Made by a program: the position numbers and the translations under genes | Assembly (NCBI GenBank): GCA_009377865.1 | Contig: WHTH01000021.1 | Coordinates: 1 to 60,063 of the forward strand | Direction of reading: 5' to 3' | Source: Pseudonocardiaceae bacterium | GTDB lineage: Bacteria; Actinomycetota; Actinomycetes; Mycobacteriales; Pseudonocardiaceae | DNA length: 60,063 bases | Notes under the pieces: model-generated | Told to the model about the DNA's origin: nothing | Databases searched by the model: none | Seen by the model: the letters and a program-made list of their open reading frames with translations, nothing else | Part shown: piece by piece, positions 52,127 through 60,063 of the stretch | Position numbering within the stretch: position 1 is the stretch's first letter | Layout: the number at the start of each line of letters is the position of its first letter

Positions 52127-52235
52127 TCAGTGCGACACTCGCCGCCTGGCGGAGCCGGCAGACGAGATCGCAGCTCATGGCAGTGACTCTACCGCTCGAA
52201 TTGAGGTTCGCCGCGCGGTCTCGTCGGCCAGGGCG

Positions 52236-52433
52236 TCAAGCGCCCGGTAGATCCGCTTGTCCGAGATCGGGTAGGCCGCCGTGCGCCTGCGCCTGCGCCG
52301 CGCGGGCGTGCAGCCGCGAGCGGATCTCCTCGGGGGTGTAAGCGTGCCGGGTTCGCTGCGCACGGGCGATCAGCACCCCGGTACTTGCCACACCCGCGAT
52401 CCCGGCCAGGCCCAGCAGCTTCCACCACTTCAT
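52236..52433 (-). CDS. Small single-pass membrane protein
   Basis: A 65-aa protein with one N-terminal hydrophobic helix (KLLGLAGIAGVASTGVLIAR) and a polar cytoplasmic tail (HAYTPEEIRSRLHARAAQAQ). The start is ATG 52433 with GGGGTG upstream. Similar short proteins are common in actinobacteria. Its function is unknown. It is divergent from the amidase-like gene. Confidence 0.65.
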   Translation of the reverse strand: MKWWKLLGLAGIAGVASTGVLIARAQRTRHAYTPEEIRSRLHARAAQAQAHGGLPDLGQADLPGA

Positions 52434-52454
52434 CACCCCAGCCTGCCACCGTTC

Positions 52455-52466
52455 TAACCTAGGGCC
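52455..52466 (+). promoter_or_regulatory. Leaderless promoter of the papain-like gene
   Basis: A -10-like TAACCT at 52455-52460 is 6 bases before ATG 52467, with no Shine-Dalgarno sequence. No clear -35 is visible. Confidence 0.45.
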
Positions 52467-53108
52467 ATGCCGGGGACCTCGATCAGCCTCGACCGCGCCG
52501 CAGACGCGACGCGGACCGGCGACATCTGGGTGTTTCGCGGCAGCTCGGCGGCCGACCGCGCGATCCGCGGGATGACCAACAGCCCGGTCAACCACGTCGG
52601 GATGTCCGTCGTGATCGATGACCTGCCCGCGCTGATGTGGCACGCCGAACTCGGGCGCTCGCTGGTCGACCAGTGGTCCGGTACCCGCCAGCGCGGGGTC
52701 CAGTTGCACGACCTGCGCGACGCGGTGGGCGTCTGGGTCAATCGTTACGACCAGCGGGCCTGGCTGCGCCAGCTCCAGCCGGCGATCACCACGGATCTCG
52801 AGGATGCCGTGCTGCGCTGCATTGCGCAGCTCGACGGGACGTCGTTCCCGTCCACCGCACGGCTGGTCGGCCAGTGGGCCCGCAGCCGGATACCCCAGCG
52901 CCGAGATCCCGACGATCGGCAGGACCTGCGGACCGCCTACTGCGCCGAGGTGGTGGCGCTGACCTACCAGGCCATGGGGTTGCTCCCCGCACGGCGCAGC
53001 GCCCAGTGGTACGACCCAGGCCGGTTCTGGAGCGGCGACGACCTGCACCTTCAGCTGGGCTACGCCCTCGGCGAGGAGATCGCGGTGGACCTTCCCGCGC
53101 GGACCTGA
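52467..53108 (+). CDS. Permuted papain-like (YiiX/NlpC-P60 superfamily) protein
   Basis: A 213-aa protein with the circularly permuted papain-like layout. An N-terminal TGDIWVFRGSSAADRAIRG strand comes first, then a His in PVNHVGMSVVIDD as the likely catalytic histidine, and a Cys in TAYCAEVVALTYQAMGL as the nucleophile. Members of this superfamily are amidases or peptidases acting on lipids or cell-wall peptides. There is no signal peptide, so it is cytoplasmic. The start is leaderless. It converges on the sigma factor gene. Confidence 0.65.
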   Translation: MPGTSISLDRAADATRTGDIWVFRGSSAADRAIRGMTNSPVNHVGMSVVIDDLPALMWHAELGRSLVDQWSGTRQRGVQLHDLRDAVGVWVNRYDQRAWLRQLQPAITTDLEDAVLRCIAQLDGTSFPSTARLVGQWARSRIPQRRDPDDRQDLRTAYCAEVVALTYQAMGLLPARRSAQWYDPGRFWSGDDLHLQLGYALGEEIAVDLPART

Positions 53109-53118
53109 GCTTCCCCGC

Positions 53119-54090
53119 TCAGGCCGCCCAGGCCAGCAACCGCTGGTGGCGCTGCGGGTCACGCAGTGCCGCCAACGCCTCCTTCTCCAGCTGCCGGATG
53201 CGCTCGCGAGTCAGGCTCAGCCGGTCGGCGACCTGCTGCAGGGTGTACTGGTGACCGTCGTGCAGGCCGTAGCGCAGCGAGACGATCCGGGCCAGCCGGT
53301 CCGGCAGCGAGTCGACGAGCGTGCGCAGCTCGTCGGTGAGCGCGTGCTGTTCCACGGCCTCGGTCACGTCCGGGCCGTCGGTGTCCTCGATGAGGTCGCC
53401 GACGCTGGTGTCCTCGCTGTCCTCACCGACCGGCGTGTCCAGGCTGATCGCAGACCGCGCGGCAAGCCGCAGCTCGGTGATCCGCTCTGCCGAGGTGCCC
53501 GCCGCCTCGGCGACCTCGACCGCGGTCGGCTCACGGTTCAGGCTCGTCTGTAGCTTGCGCTCGACCCGGCCGAACCGGGCCAGCTCACCCACGACGTGCA
53601 CCGGCAGCCGGACGGTCCGGGTCTGCACGGCCAGCCCGCGGTCGATGGCCTGCCGGATCCACCAGGTGGCATAGGTGGAGAACTTGTACCCCTTGGCGTA
53701 GTCGAACTTCTCCACCGCGTGGATCAGGCCGAGGTTGCCCTCCTGCACCACGTCGAGCAGCGGGAGCCCACCGTGGGAATGCTTCTTGGCCACCGACACG
53801 ACCAGTCGCAGGTTGGCTCGGACCATGTGGTCCTTGGCGCGCTCGCCGTCGCGGGCGACGGCGGCCAGCTCGCGGCGGCGCTCGGCCGCGACGTCACGGT
53901 GCTCCGCACTCGCCTGGCGCAGCAGCTCGGCGGCGTACACGCCGGCCTCGATACGCTTGGCCAGCGCGACTTCCTGCGCTGCGTCGAGCAGCGGGGTCGA
54001 CCCGATGTCATCGAGGTAGCAGCGGACGAGGTCGGGCTCGTCCTGGCCCTCGCCACCACGGCGGATGGCTGTTGTCGTCGGTGCTGACAT
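53119..54090 (-). CDS. Primary-like (group 2) sigma-70 factor
   Basis: A 323-aa sigma factor of the HrdB/SigB group. Region 1.2 is DLVRCYLDDIGSTPLLDAAQ. Region 2 includes ANLRLVVSVAKKHSHGGLPL, LDVVQEGNLGLIHAVEKFDY and FSTYATWWIRQAIDR. Region 3 includes LPVHVVGELARFGRVERKLQ. Region 4.2 is YTLQQVADRLSLTRERIRQL. The long N-terminal region 1.1 of the principal sigma factor is missing, which points to an alternative, stress-type factor. The start is ATG 54090 with GGAAGGGGG upstream. The 5' gap to 54316 holds no gene. Confidence 0.92.
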   Translation of the reverse strand: MSAPTTTAIRRGGEGQDEPDLVRCYLDDIGSTPLLDAAQEVALAKRIEAGVYAAELLRQASAEHRDVAAERRRELAAVARDGERAKDHMVRANLRLVVSVAKKHSHGGLPLLDVVQEGNLGLIHAVEKFDYAKGYKFSTYATWWIRQAIDRGLAVQTRTVRLPVHVVGELARFGRVERKLQTSLNREPTAVEVAEAAGTSAERITELRLAARSAISLDTPVGEDSEDTSVGDLIEDTDGPDVTEAVEQHALTDELRTLVDSLPDRLARIVSLRYGLHDGHQYTLQQVADRLSLTRERIRQLEKEALAALRDPQRHQRLLAWAA

Positions 54091-54316
54091 GATCGAACCC
54101 CCTTCCGCCGGTGTGCCCGGGCGAGCCGAGTCGGACCGGTGCTGCTGAAACGTTCGTACTTGCGCGCCCGTGCCTGGACGCGGGCGCCAGCAGACGACCG
54201 GGCCAGCGCCGGATTGGCGCACGGATCCGGCCGAGCCATGATGTCAACACGTCCGCGCCCGCGAATGTTCCCAGGCACATCACGCGCCCCGCCGTCCGGG
54301 GTGCTGGAGAGCCTGC

Positions 54317-54928
54317 TCACACCGACTCGGACGCCTTGCGAGCCGCCACCAGCACCGGGTCCCAGACCGGCGCGAACGGCGGGGCGTAGCCGATGTCGAG
54401 GCCGATGACCTCCTCGACGGTCATCTCGTTCCAGACCGCCGCGGCGCAGACGTCGACCCGCTTGCCCGAACCCTCGCGGCCGACGAGCTGGGCTCCGAGC
54501 AGCCGGTGCGGGCGATCTCGAGATCACACACCTTGCTGACGGCGGTGCCGACCACGCCGGGGAACGTCGCGTAGCCACCGCCCAGGTTCAACCCGATCAC
54601 CCGGCCGTGCTTGTTGGCATGCGTGCCGAGCGGGACGTGCACCGGCCGCTGTGACACCCGGTTGAACACCTCGACGCAGTCGCCGCCAGCTCGGTACTGG
54701 GCCGCACACCGAGGCCCCCATTCCCTCCATCGCCTGACGCACCAGCGCGCCCGCATCGGCGACGTCCCCGCCGATCCAGTACGGGATGCCGCACGCCGAG
54801 TAGGACACGTGATGGCCGCGCTCGAACGCCACCACCTCCAGCGCATCCGGCCCGCCACGCCGAAGCGCCTGCGACGCGGCGCTCATCCCGGTCGCGTCCC
54901 CGCCTATCACCACCACGCGCCTCGTCAC
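54317..54928 (-). pseudogene. CoA-disulfide-reductase-like flavoprotein, internally deleted
   Basis: From GTG 54928 the frame reads MTRRVVVIGGDATGMSAASQ (FAD loop) and HHVSYSACGIPYWIGGDVAD, with the SxxxCGxPY redox Cys of CoA-disulfide reductases/NADH oxidases. Within about 80 codons it jumps to a much later part of the same family in another frame (AGGDCVEVFNRVSQ, LNLGGGYATFPGVVGTAVSK). After one more shift near 54500 it reaches the true C-terminus (LLGAQLVGREGSGKRVD, ending KASESV) at 54317. Most of the NADH domain is gone. Confidence 0.75.
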
Positions 54929-55079
54929 ACCGATCACCCCATCCGTGCTGGTCACAACCGTGCAGTAGCCGCCGGGACGGCGACGGCGCCACCGCCAGCC
55001 GTGCTCGACCGTGCGCGTCATCACAACACGCCCGCGTCAGCTACCGTCACGTGTCGACGGTGGCGGAGGTGGAGCGCGG

Positions 55080-55748
55080 GTGAAGGTTGCCACGAGGACC
55101 GAGGTCGGCTTGGTCCGCGAACACAACGAGGACGACCTGCTCGTCGACGAGGAGCAGCGGCTGTTCGTCATCGCCGACGGTCTCGGTGGCCATGTCGCCG
55201 GAGAGGTCGCGAGCAGGACTGCCGTGCATGCCGCGCACCTCGCCTTCATCGAGAGTGCGGCAGCCGACCCGGAGCGAGCGCTGCCGGAGGCATTGCACCT
55301 CGCTCACGAGGCCGTGATCGAGGATGCCGCCGCGGACCCTGGCCGCAGGGGCATGGGTACGACCGCAGTCGTCGCCAAACTGTCGCCCGACGACCGGCAG
55401 CTGTGGATCTCCCACGTCGGTGACAGCCGCGCCTACCTGCTGCGATCCGGGCAGCTGCACCGGCTCACCGCAGACCACCGGGTCGGTGGCGGCAGCCTCA
55501 CCCAGGCACTGGGAACCAGCGGCGAGATCGAGCCCGACACCGCGCGGGTCGACCTGGAGACCGCGGATCGGGTTCTGCTGTGCACCGACGGCCTCACCGA
55601 CATGCTCGGTGACGACGAGATCGCCACCCACCTTGCATCGGGCGAGCCCGAACAAAGCTGCGACCGCTTGGTCGACGCCGCGATGGCCCACGGCGGCATC
55701 GACAACGTCACCCTCGTGCTGATCGAGGTTGGCACAACGGACGCGTAG
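55080..55748 (+). CDS. PP2C-family protein serine/threonine phosphatase
   Basis: A 222-aa metal-dependent phosphatase. Motifs in order are EVGLVREHNEDDLLVD, FVIADGLGGHVAGEVAS (metal-binding Asp), GMGTTAVVAKL, ISHVGDSRAYLLR, LTQALGTS, LLCTDGLTDML and a final GGIDNVTLVLIE. The length is typical of bacterial PstP-like catalytic domains, without a transmembrane tail, so it is a soluble form. The start is GTG 55080 with GGAGGTGGAG upstream. Confidence 0.92.
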   Translation: MKVATRTEVGLVREHNEDDLLVDEEQRLFVIADGLGGHVAGEVASRTAVHAAHLAFIESAAADPERALPEALHLAHEAVIEDAAADPGRRGMGTTAVVAKLSPDDRQLWISHVGDSRAYLLRSGQLHRLTADHRVGGGSLTQALGTSGEIEPDTARVDLETADRVLLCTDGLTDMLGDDEIATHLASGEPEQSCDRLVDAAMAHGGIDNVTLVLIEVGTTDA

Positions 55749-55797
55749 CTACCATGTGCCCGGGCGTCCCGTGGTGCCCGTAGGAGGTGCATGAGCT

Positions 55798-57156
55798 GTG
55801 TCCGACCCGGCACGCGTGGCCGTGATCGGCTCCGGTCCGTCCGGGCTCTATGCGGCCGACGAGCTCAGCAAGCACGGCGGCGTCTCCGTGGACGTGCTCG
55901 ACCGGCTGCTGTGCCCTTACGGTCTGCTGCGTTACGGAGTGGCCCCGGATCACCTGAAGATGAAGTCGCTCGAGATCACGCTGCGCAAGATCCTCGAACG
56001 GCCGGAGGTCCGGTTCCTCGGCGGTGTCGAGCTCGGCAAGGATGTGCACGCCGCCGAGCTGCAGCACCACTACGACGCGGTGGTCTACGCCACCGGCTCG
56101 GCCGTCGACCGCAAGCTGAACATCCCCGGCGAGGATCTGGCGGGCAGCTTCTCGGCCACCGAGTTCGTCGCCTGGTACTGCGGCCACCCCGACTCCGAGG
56201 TCGACAAGTTCACCCTCGACGCCCGGCAGGCGGTGGTGGTGGGGGTGGGCAACGTCGCGGTCGACGTCGCGCGGGTGCTGGCCAAGAGCGCCGAGGAGCT
56301 GCGCGTCACGGACATGCCCGACCACGTGCTCGAGGTGCTCGACGCCAGCACCATCACCGACATCCACATCGTCGGCCGGCGTGGTCCAGCGCAGGCCAAA
56401 TTCACCACCAAGGAGCTACGCGAGCTGGGTGACCTGGCCAACGCCGATGTCATCGTCGACCCCGAGGAGCTCGTGCTCGACGAGGCGGGCGAGCAGGCCG
56501 TCGAGACCGACAAGACCGTCCGGCGCAACCTCGAGGCGCTGCGGGACTGGTCGCAACGCAGCCCGGAGGGCCGGCCACGGCGGCTGCACCTGCGCTTCCT
56601 GCACTCCCCGGTCGCGGTGCTCGGCAACGGCCGGGTCGAAGGCGTCGAACTGGAGCGCAACGAGCTCGACGGCCACGGCGGGGTGCAGCCAACCGGGCGC
56701 ACCGCGGTGATCGAGGCTGAACTGTTGCTGCGCTCGGTCGGCTACCGCGGCCTGCCGCTGCCCGACGTCCCGTTCGACGAGCGCGCCGGGACGATTCCGC
56801 ACATCGAGGGCCGCGTGCAGCGCGATGGCGCGGTCGCACCGGGCGAGTACGTGGTCGGCTGGATCAAGCGCGGGCCCAGCGGCGTCATCGGCACCAACAA
56901 GGGCGACGCCAAGGAGACCGTCGGCCGACTGCTCGACGACCTCGACGAGCTGCCCCGCGCGCAGCACGGCAAACCCGACTCGATCATCTCGCTGCTCGAG
57001 CAGCGTGGAGTCGGCGTCGTCAGGTGGGCGGGTTGGCAGGCCATAGACGCCGCCGAGCAGGCGCTCGGCGCCGCCGTCGGCCGCACCCGGGTGAAGATCG
57101 CCGACCGGAAGGCGCTGCTCACCGCCGCTGCCGAGGCGCTGCCCGAAGACCGCTGA
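55798..57156 (+). CDS. fprA: Ferredoxin/adrenodoxin-type NADP+ reductase
   Basis: A 452-aa FAD enzyme that shuttles electrons between NADPH and ferredoxin, homologous to mycobacterial FprA and mitochondrial adrenodoxin reductase. VAVIGSGPSGLYAADELSKH is the FAD loop, PYGLLRYGVAPDHLKMKSLE follows, QAVVVGVGNVAVDVARVL is the NADP loop, and GYVVGWIKRGPSGVIGTNKGD-like motifs are near residue 355 (WIKRGPSGVIGTNKGDAKET). The start is GTG 55798. AGGAGG lies upstream, and an ATG at 55790 is out of frame. Confidence 0.93.
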   Translation: MSDPARVAVIGSGPSGLYAADELSKHGGVSVDVLDRLLCPYGLLRYGVAPDHLKMKSLEITLRKILERPEVRFLGGVELGKDVHAAELQHHYDAVVYATGSAVDRKLNIPGEDLAGSFSATEFVAWYCGHPDSEVDKFTLDARQAVVVGVGNVAVDVARVLAKSAEELRVTDMPDHVLEVLDASTITDIHIVGRRGPAQAKFTTKELRELGDLANADVIVDPEELVLDEAGEQAVETDKTVRRNLEALRDWSQRSPEGRPRRLHLRFLHSPVAVLGNGRVEGVELERNELDGHGGVQPTGRTAVIEAELLLRSVGYRGLPLPDVPFDERAGTIPHIEGRVQRDGAVAPGEYVVGWIKRGPSGVIGTNKGDAKETVGRLLDDLDELPRAQHGKPDSIISLLEQRGVGVVRWAGWQAIDAAEQALGAAVGRTRVKIADRKALLTAAAEALPEDR

Positions 57157-57342
57157 CAGAGCGGCGCCCGGGCGTGTGCGCTGGGCGTAGCGTCGCTACC
57201 CGGAAGTATTCACCTGACCGGTGCCAGCACGTCGCCGGATACCACTACTTAGAGTGAAAAGAGCCCCGAGAGCGTACGCGACAGGCCGCTGCCGCGATGT
57301 CATGGATGGCACCGACGCAGAGGCCGAGGAGGCGTACCCAAG

Positions 57343-57756
57343 ATGAGCGGCGATACAGTTGTGCAGGACATGTTCGCGCTGCTGCGCCAGGCTGCGGCAC
57401 CTGTGGTGACCCGGTGGACCTACGACGTCACCGACCCGTTCGCGGTGACACTGGCGATCCAGACCCGCGGCAAGCGCTGGGTCGAGTGGGTCATGGCCCG
57501 GGACCTGGTGGTCGCCGGCCTTTCCGGCCCCACCGGCATCGGTGACGTGACGCTGCGGCCCGAGACGACGCAGGAATACGACATCGTCGTGGTCGAGATC
57601 CGCTCGCCCGACGGCCAGGCACTGCTCGAGGTGGATCGGGATCTGCTGGCCAACTTCGTCGACTCCACGCTGGAGGCCGTACCGCTGGGCAGTGAAACCA
57701 GCGGGATCGACATGGACGCCGAGATCCAGAAGATCACCAAGAGCCGCGCCGAGTGA
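57343..57756 (+). CDS. SsgA/SsgB-like sporulation and cell division protein
   Basis: A 137-aa SALP-family protein. VVTRWTYDVTDPFAVTLAIQ, WVEWVMARDLVVAGLSGPTG and IGDVTLRPE are family hallmarks, and LEVDRDLLANFVDSTLEAVP is the C-terminal helix. In streptomycetes SsgB recruits FtsZ to septa. Its role in non-streptomycete actinobacteria is less clear. GAGGAGG precedes ATG 57343. It shows that the host is a morphologically complex actinobacterium. Confidence 0.9.
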   Translation: MSGDTVVQDMFALLRQAAAPVVTRWTYDVTDPFAVTLAIQTRGKRWVEWVMARDLVVAGLSGPTGIGDVTLRPETTQEYDIVVVEIRSPDGQALLEVDRDLLANFVDSTLEAVPLGSETSGIDMDAEIQKITKSRAE

Positions 57757-57771
57757 TCGATCCCGGCTGGC

Positions 57772-57837
57772 GTCCGTGAGCTCGACACCGTGGGGGTCGA
57801 GGCAGTGCGACACCCCCGTAGCGTCGAGTTCATGGAC
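57772..57837. repeat. Dispersed palindromic repeat, family 2, copy 2
   Basis: It begins gtccgtgagctcgacaccgt and ends gtcgagttcatggac, with a central tgggggt/acacccc pairing. It follows the SsgA-like gene by 15 bases and resembles the element at 46551-46616 in both arms. Confidence 0.65.
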
Positions 57838-57887
57838 GCGATTTTGGGACGCACGACGGGCTACTGAAGTAATGCTGAAGTGTCATT

Positions 57888-57913
57888 GCAAAACACTCAA
57901 TTGAATGTTTCGC
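57888..57913. promoter_or_regulatory. 26-base near-perfect palindrome upstream of the serine-cycle genes
   Basis: The region 57888-57913 is centred on CAATTG. It begins GCAAAACACTCAA and ends TTGAATGTTTCGC; 22 of 26 positions obey two-fold symmetry. It lies about 95 bases before the aminotransferase start in an AT-rich patch, which suits an operator for a pathway regulator whose gene is outside the window. Confidence 0.6.
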
Positions 57914-58006
57914 GATCGTGCCGTTAGATCACTCTGGGCACCGCAAGACCACGGGCCCCCTGAGCCAACAGCAGCGGCAGCCGGTCGTGCGACGGCCGGG
58001 AAGGGC

Positions 58007-59203
58007 ATGGCGGACATGAAGACCGGGGTCACCCACCTCTTCGTCCCGGGACCGACCAACGTCCCCGAACCCGTCCGATGTGCGATGAACGTGCCGATGC
58101 AAGATCATCGAGCGCCTGACTTCCCCGAGCTCACGCGGCCGCTGTTCACCGGCCTGAAGGCGATCTTCGGCAACGAGTCCGGCCGGGTCTTCATCTACCC
58201 CTCGTCAGGTAGCGGCGCCTGGGAAGCGGCCATCAGCAACACCTTGAACCGAGGTGACCGGGTGCTGATGTCGCGCTTCGGGCAGTTCTCGCAGCTGTGG
58301 GCCGACATGGCCCAACGGCTCGGCCTCGACGTCATCTGCGTCGACCGCGAGTGGGGGGAAGGTGTCCCGCTGCAGGACTACGAACACCACCTGCGCAACG
58401 ACCCCACCATCAGGGCGGTCTTCGCGACGCACAACGAGACCGCGACCGGCGTCACCTCTGACGTCGCAGGCGTCCGGCAGGTCATGGACGCCGCCGGGTC
58501 CGACGCCCTGCTGTTCGTCGACGGGGTCTCCTCGATCGCCTCGATCGACTTCCAGCAGGAGGCCTGGGGCGTCGACCTCGCGGTCACCGGCTCGCAGAAG
58601 GGGCTCATGCTCCCCCCCGGACTGTCCATGCTCGGGGTCAGCGCCAAGGCCTTGGAGGCGCACATGTCCTCGACCATGCAGCGCTGCTACTTCAGCTTCG
58701 AGGACATGATCAAGGCCAACGACGCCGGCTCCTTCCCCTACACCCCGCCCGTCCAGCTGCTCCACGGCCTGCGGGCGTCGCTCGAGCTGCTGTTCACGGA
58801 GGGTCTGCCGCAGGTCTTCGCCCGGCACCACCGGCTCGCGGAGGGGGTGCGCCGGGGCGTCGACGGGCTCGGGCTGTCGCTGTGCGCCGTCTCCCCCGAG
58901 TGGTACTCGGACACCGTCTCGGCGATCCGCGTGCCCGAGGGCATCGACGGCGCGGAGGTCTGCCGGATCGGCTACCACCGGTACCGGACGTCGTTCGGCG
59001 GCGGCCTGACGAAGGTCGCGGGCAAGGTCTTCCGAATCGGTCACCTCGGCGATCTCAACGAGGTGATGTGCCTCGCCGCGCTGTCCGCCGCGGAAATGGC
59101 GCTCGCCGACGCCGGCGCGAAGGTCGAGCTCGGGGCCGGTGTCTCGGCAGCCCAGACCTACTACCGCGAGGCGACGTCCGCATTGGAGGCCCAGAACCGA
59201 TGA
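58007..59203 (+). CDS. sgaA: Serine-glyoxylate aminotransferase (class V)
   Basis: A 398-aa PLP enzyme that converts serine plus glyoxylate to hydroxypyruvate plus glycine. The class V hallmarks are HLFVPGPTNVPEPVR at the N-terminus, PSSGSGAWEAAISN, THNETATGVTSDVAGVR, FVDGVSSIASIDF, and the PLP lysine in AVTGSQKGLMLPPGLSML near residue 200. ATG 58007 (MADMKTG) is chosen; ATG 58016 is possible and both follow GGGAAGGG. The longer frame from 57905 crosses the palindrome and is rejected. The stop overlaps the malyl-CoA lyase ATG (ATGA), so one operon is expected. Confidence 0.92.
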   Translation: MADMKTGVTHLFVPGPTNVPEPVRCAMNVPMQDHRAPDFPELTRPLFTGLKAIFGNESGRVFIYPSSGSGAWEAAISNTLNRGDRVLMSRFGQFSQLWADMAQRLGLDVICVDREWGEGVPLQDYEHHLRNDPTIRAVFATHNETATGVTSDVAGVRQVMDAAGSDALLFVDGVSSIASIDFQQEAWGVDLAVTGSQKGLMLPPGLSMLGVSAKALEAHMSSTMQRCYFSFEDMIKANDAGSFPYTPPVQLLHGLRASLELLFTEGLPQVFARHHRLAEGVRRGVDGLGLSLCAVSPEWYSDTVSAIRVPEGIDGAEVCRIGYHRYRTSFGGGLTKVAGKVFRIGHLGDLNEVMCLAALSAAEMALADAGAKVELGAGVSAAQTYYREATSALEAQNR

Positions 59204-60063
59204 GCCACACCCTCTACCCGATGCGTCATCCCCGGCTGCAGCGCAGCGAGCTCGCCGTGCCGGGGGCGGCCCCCGGCTTCATGGAGAAGGCAGCCGACGG
59301 CGCGGCCGACTATGTCTTCCTCGACCTCGAGGACGCGGTCGCGCCACCCGACAAGGAGCAGGCCCGCCGCAACGTCATCGCGGCGCTCAACGACATCGAC
59401 TGGGCGGGCAAGGGCAAGACGGTGTCGGTGCGCATCAACGGTCTCGACACCCACTACATGTACCGCGACCTCGTCGATGTCATGGAGCAGGCGGGCGACC
59501 GGCTGCACACCATCCTCGTTCCCAAGGTCGGTGTACCCGCCGATCTGTACTGCGTCGAGACGATCATCGAGCAGATCGAGCAGGCGAAGGGCTACACCAA
59601 CCACGTCGGCACCGAGGCGCTGATCGAGACCGCCCTGGGAATGGGCAACGTGGAGTCCATCGCCAACAGCCGCGGTGGGCCGGGAGCCAGGCTGGAGGCA
59701 CTGCACTTCGGCGTTGCCGACTACGCCGCGAGCAACCGGGCCCGCACCGTCAGCATCGGTGGCCTCAACCCGAACTACCCTGGCGACCAGTGGCACTTCG
59801 CGATCTCGCGCATGGTCGTCGCCTGCCGCGCCTACGGGCTGCGCCCGATCGACGGCCCGTTCGGCGACTACTCGGACGCCGACGGCTACCGCGACGGCGC
59901 GCGACGGGCGGCGGCGCTGGGATGCGAGGGCAAGTGGGCGATCCACCCCAGCCAGATCGAGCTCGCCAACGAGGTCTTCAGCCCGCCCGACGAGGAGGTC
60001 ACCAAGGCCCGCCGCATCATCGAGGCGCTGCGGGAGGCCGAGGCCGAGGGCAAGGGCGCCGCG
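59200..60063 (+). CDS. mcl: Malyl-CoA lyase / HpcH-HpaI family, 3' end outside window
   Basis: At least 288 residues, open to the end of the window. Malyl-CoA lyase splits malyl-CoA into acetyl-CoA and glyoxylate. The N-terminus is RHPRLQRSELAVPGAAPGFM, followed by DYVFLDLEDAVAPPDKEQAR (metal-binding Glu/Asp), the CoA-binding TILVPKVGVPADLY, ALIETALGMGNVESIANSRG, and HFGVADYAASNRAR. KWAIHPSQIELANEVFSPPD is typical of malyl-CoA and beta-methylmalyl-CoA lyases. The ATG at 59200 sits in the sgaA stop, with GGAGG upstream. Together with sgaA it closes the glyoxylate branch of the serine cycle. Confidence 0.9.
   Translation, partial: MSHTLYPMRHPRLQRSELAVPGAAPGFMEKAADGAADYVFLDLEDAVAPPDKEQARRNVIAALNDIDWAGKGKTVSVRINGLDTHYMYRDLVDVMEQAGDRLHTILVPKVGVPADLYCVETIIEQIEQAKGYTNHVGTEALIETALGMGNVESIANSRGGPGARLEALHFGVADYAASNRARTVSIGGLNPNYPGDQWHFAISRMVVACRAYGLRPIDGPFGDYSDADGYRDGARRAAALGCEGKWAIHPSQIELANEVFSPPDEEVTKARRIIEALREAEAEGKGAA

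Overview
The window is high-GC actinobacterial chromosomal DNA. An SsgA-like sporulation/cell-division protein, a mycothiol-ligase-like (MshC/CysS) enzyme, an HrdB-type sigma factor, an FprA-type ferredoxin reductase, dodecin, many GTG starts and several leaderless genes all fit a Pseudonocardiaceae member. A Pseudonocardia is my inference, not a demonstrated identity.

Layout. (1) 1-4.8 kb: glutamate synthase gltB (5' end outside the window) and gltD, ending in a large hairpin repeat. (2) 4.9-12.2 kb: an SDR enzyme, a VapBC-type toxin-antitoxin pair with a second PIN remnant, then a TetR regulator divergent from a branched-chain (leucine-type) acyl-CoA catabolic operon: carboxyltransferase, biotin carboxylase/BCCP and acyl-CoA dehydrogenase. 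Two 16-bp operator-like boxes lie between the regulator and the operon. (3) 12.3-46.4 kb: a defence island bounded by gene fragments (a glycosyltransferase stub on the left; DUF429 and IS630 remnants on the right). Its backbone is a type 2 BREX/Pgl system in the order pglW, pglX, pglY, pglZ, brxD, brxHI. About 10 kb of cargo sits between pglW and pglX: a PIN toxin with an HTH antitoxin; a broken ATPase, phosphotransferase, radical SAM, XRE regulator and epimerase set; and a duplicated two-gene module flanking a PLP enzyme and a second XRE regulator. A McrBC type IV restriction pair and a Schlafen/AlbA_2-type regulator sit between pglX and pglY. (4) 46.5-57.8 kb: ordinary chromosomal genes mixed with clear pseudogenes (an acyl-CoA oxidase with an internal deletion, a CoA-disulfide-reductase-like flavoprotein). 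(5) 57.8-60.06 kb: serine-glyoxylate aminotransferase overlapping a malyl-CoA lyase gene, behind a 26-bp palindromic operator candidate. This points to a serine-cycle or glyoxylate-assimilation operon that continues beyond the window.

The most striking property is decay of the island. pglW (frameshift plus nonsense codon), pglX, mcrB, pglY and brxHI each carry a one-base frameshift, and the cargo ATPase carries three, while pglZ, brxD and mcrC are open. The flanking metabolic genes are intact. Either the BREX/McrBC island is being lost or switched off, or the source assembly has indel errors in short homopolymers; reads would decide. Two families of dispersed palindromic repeats, two copies each, are also present.
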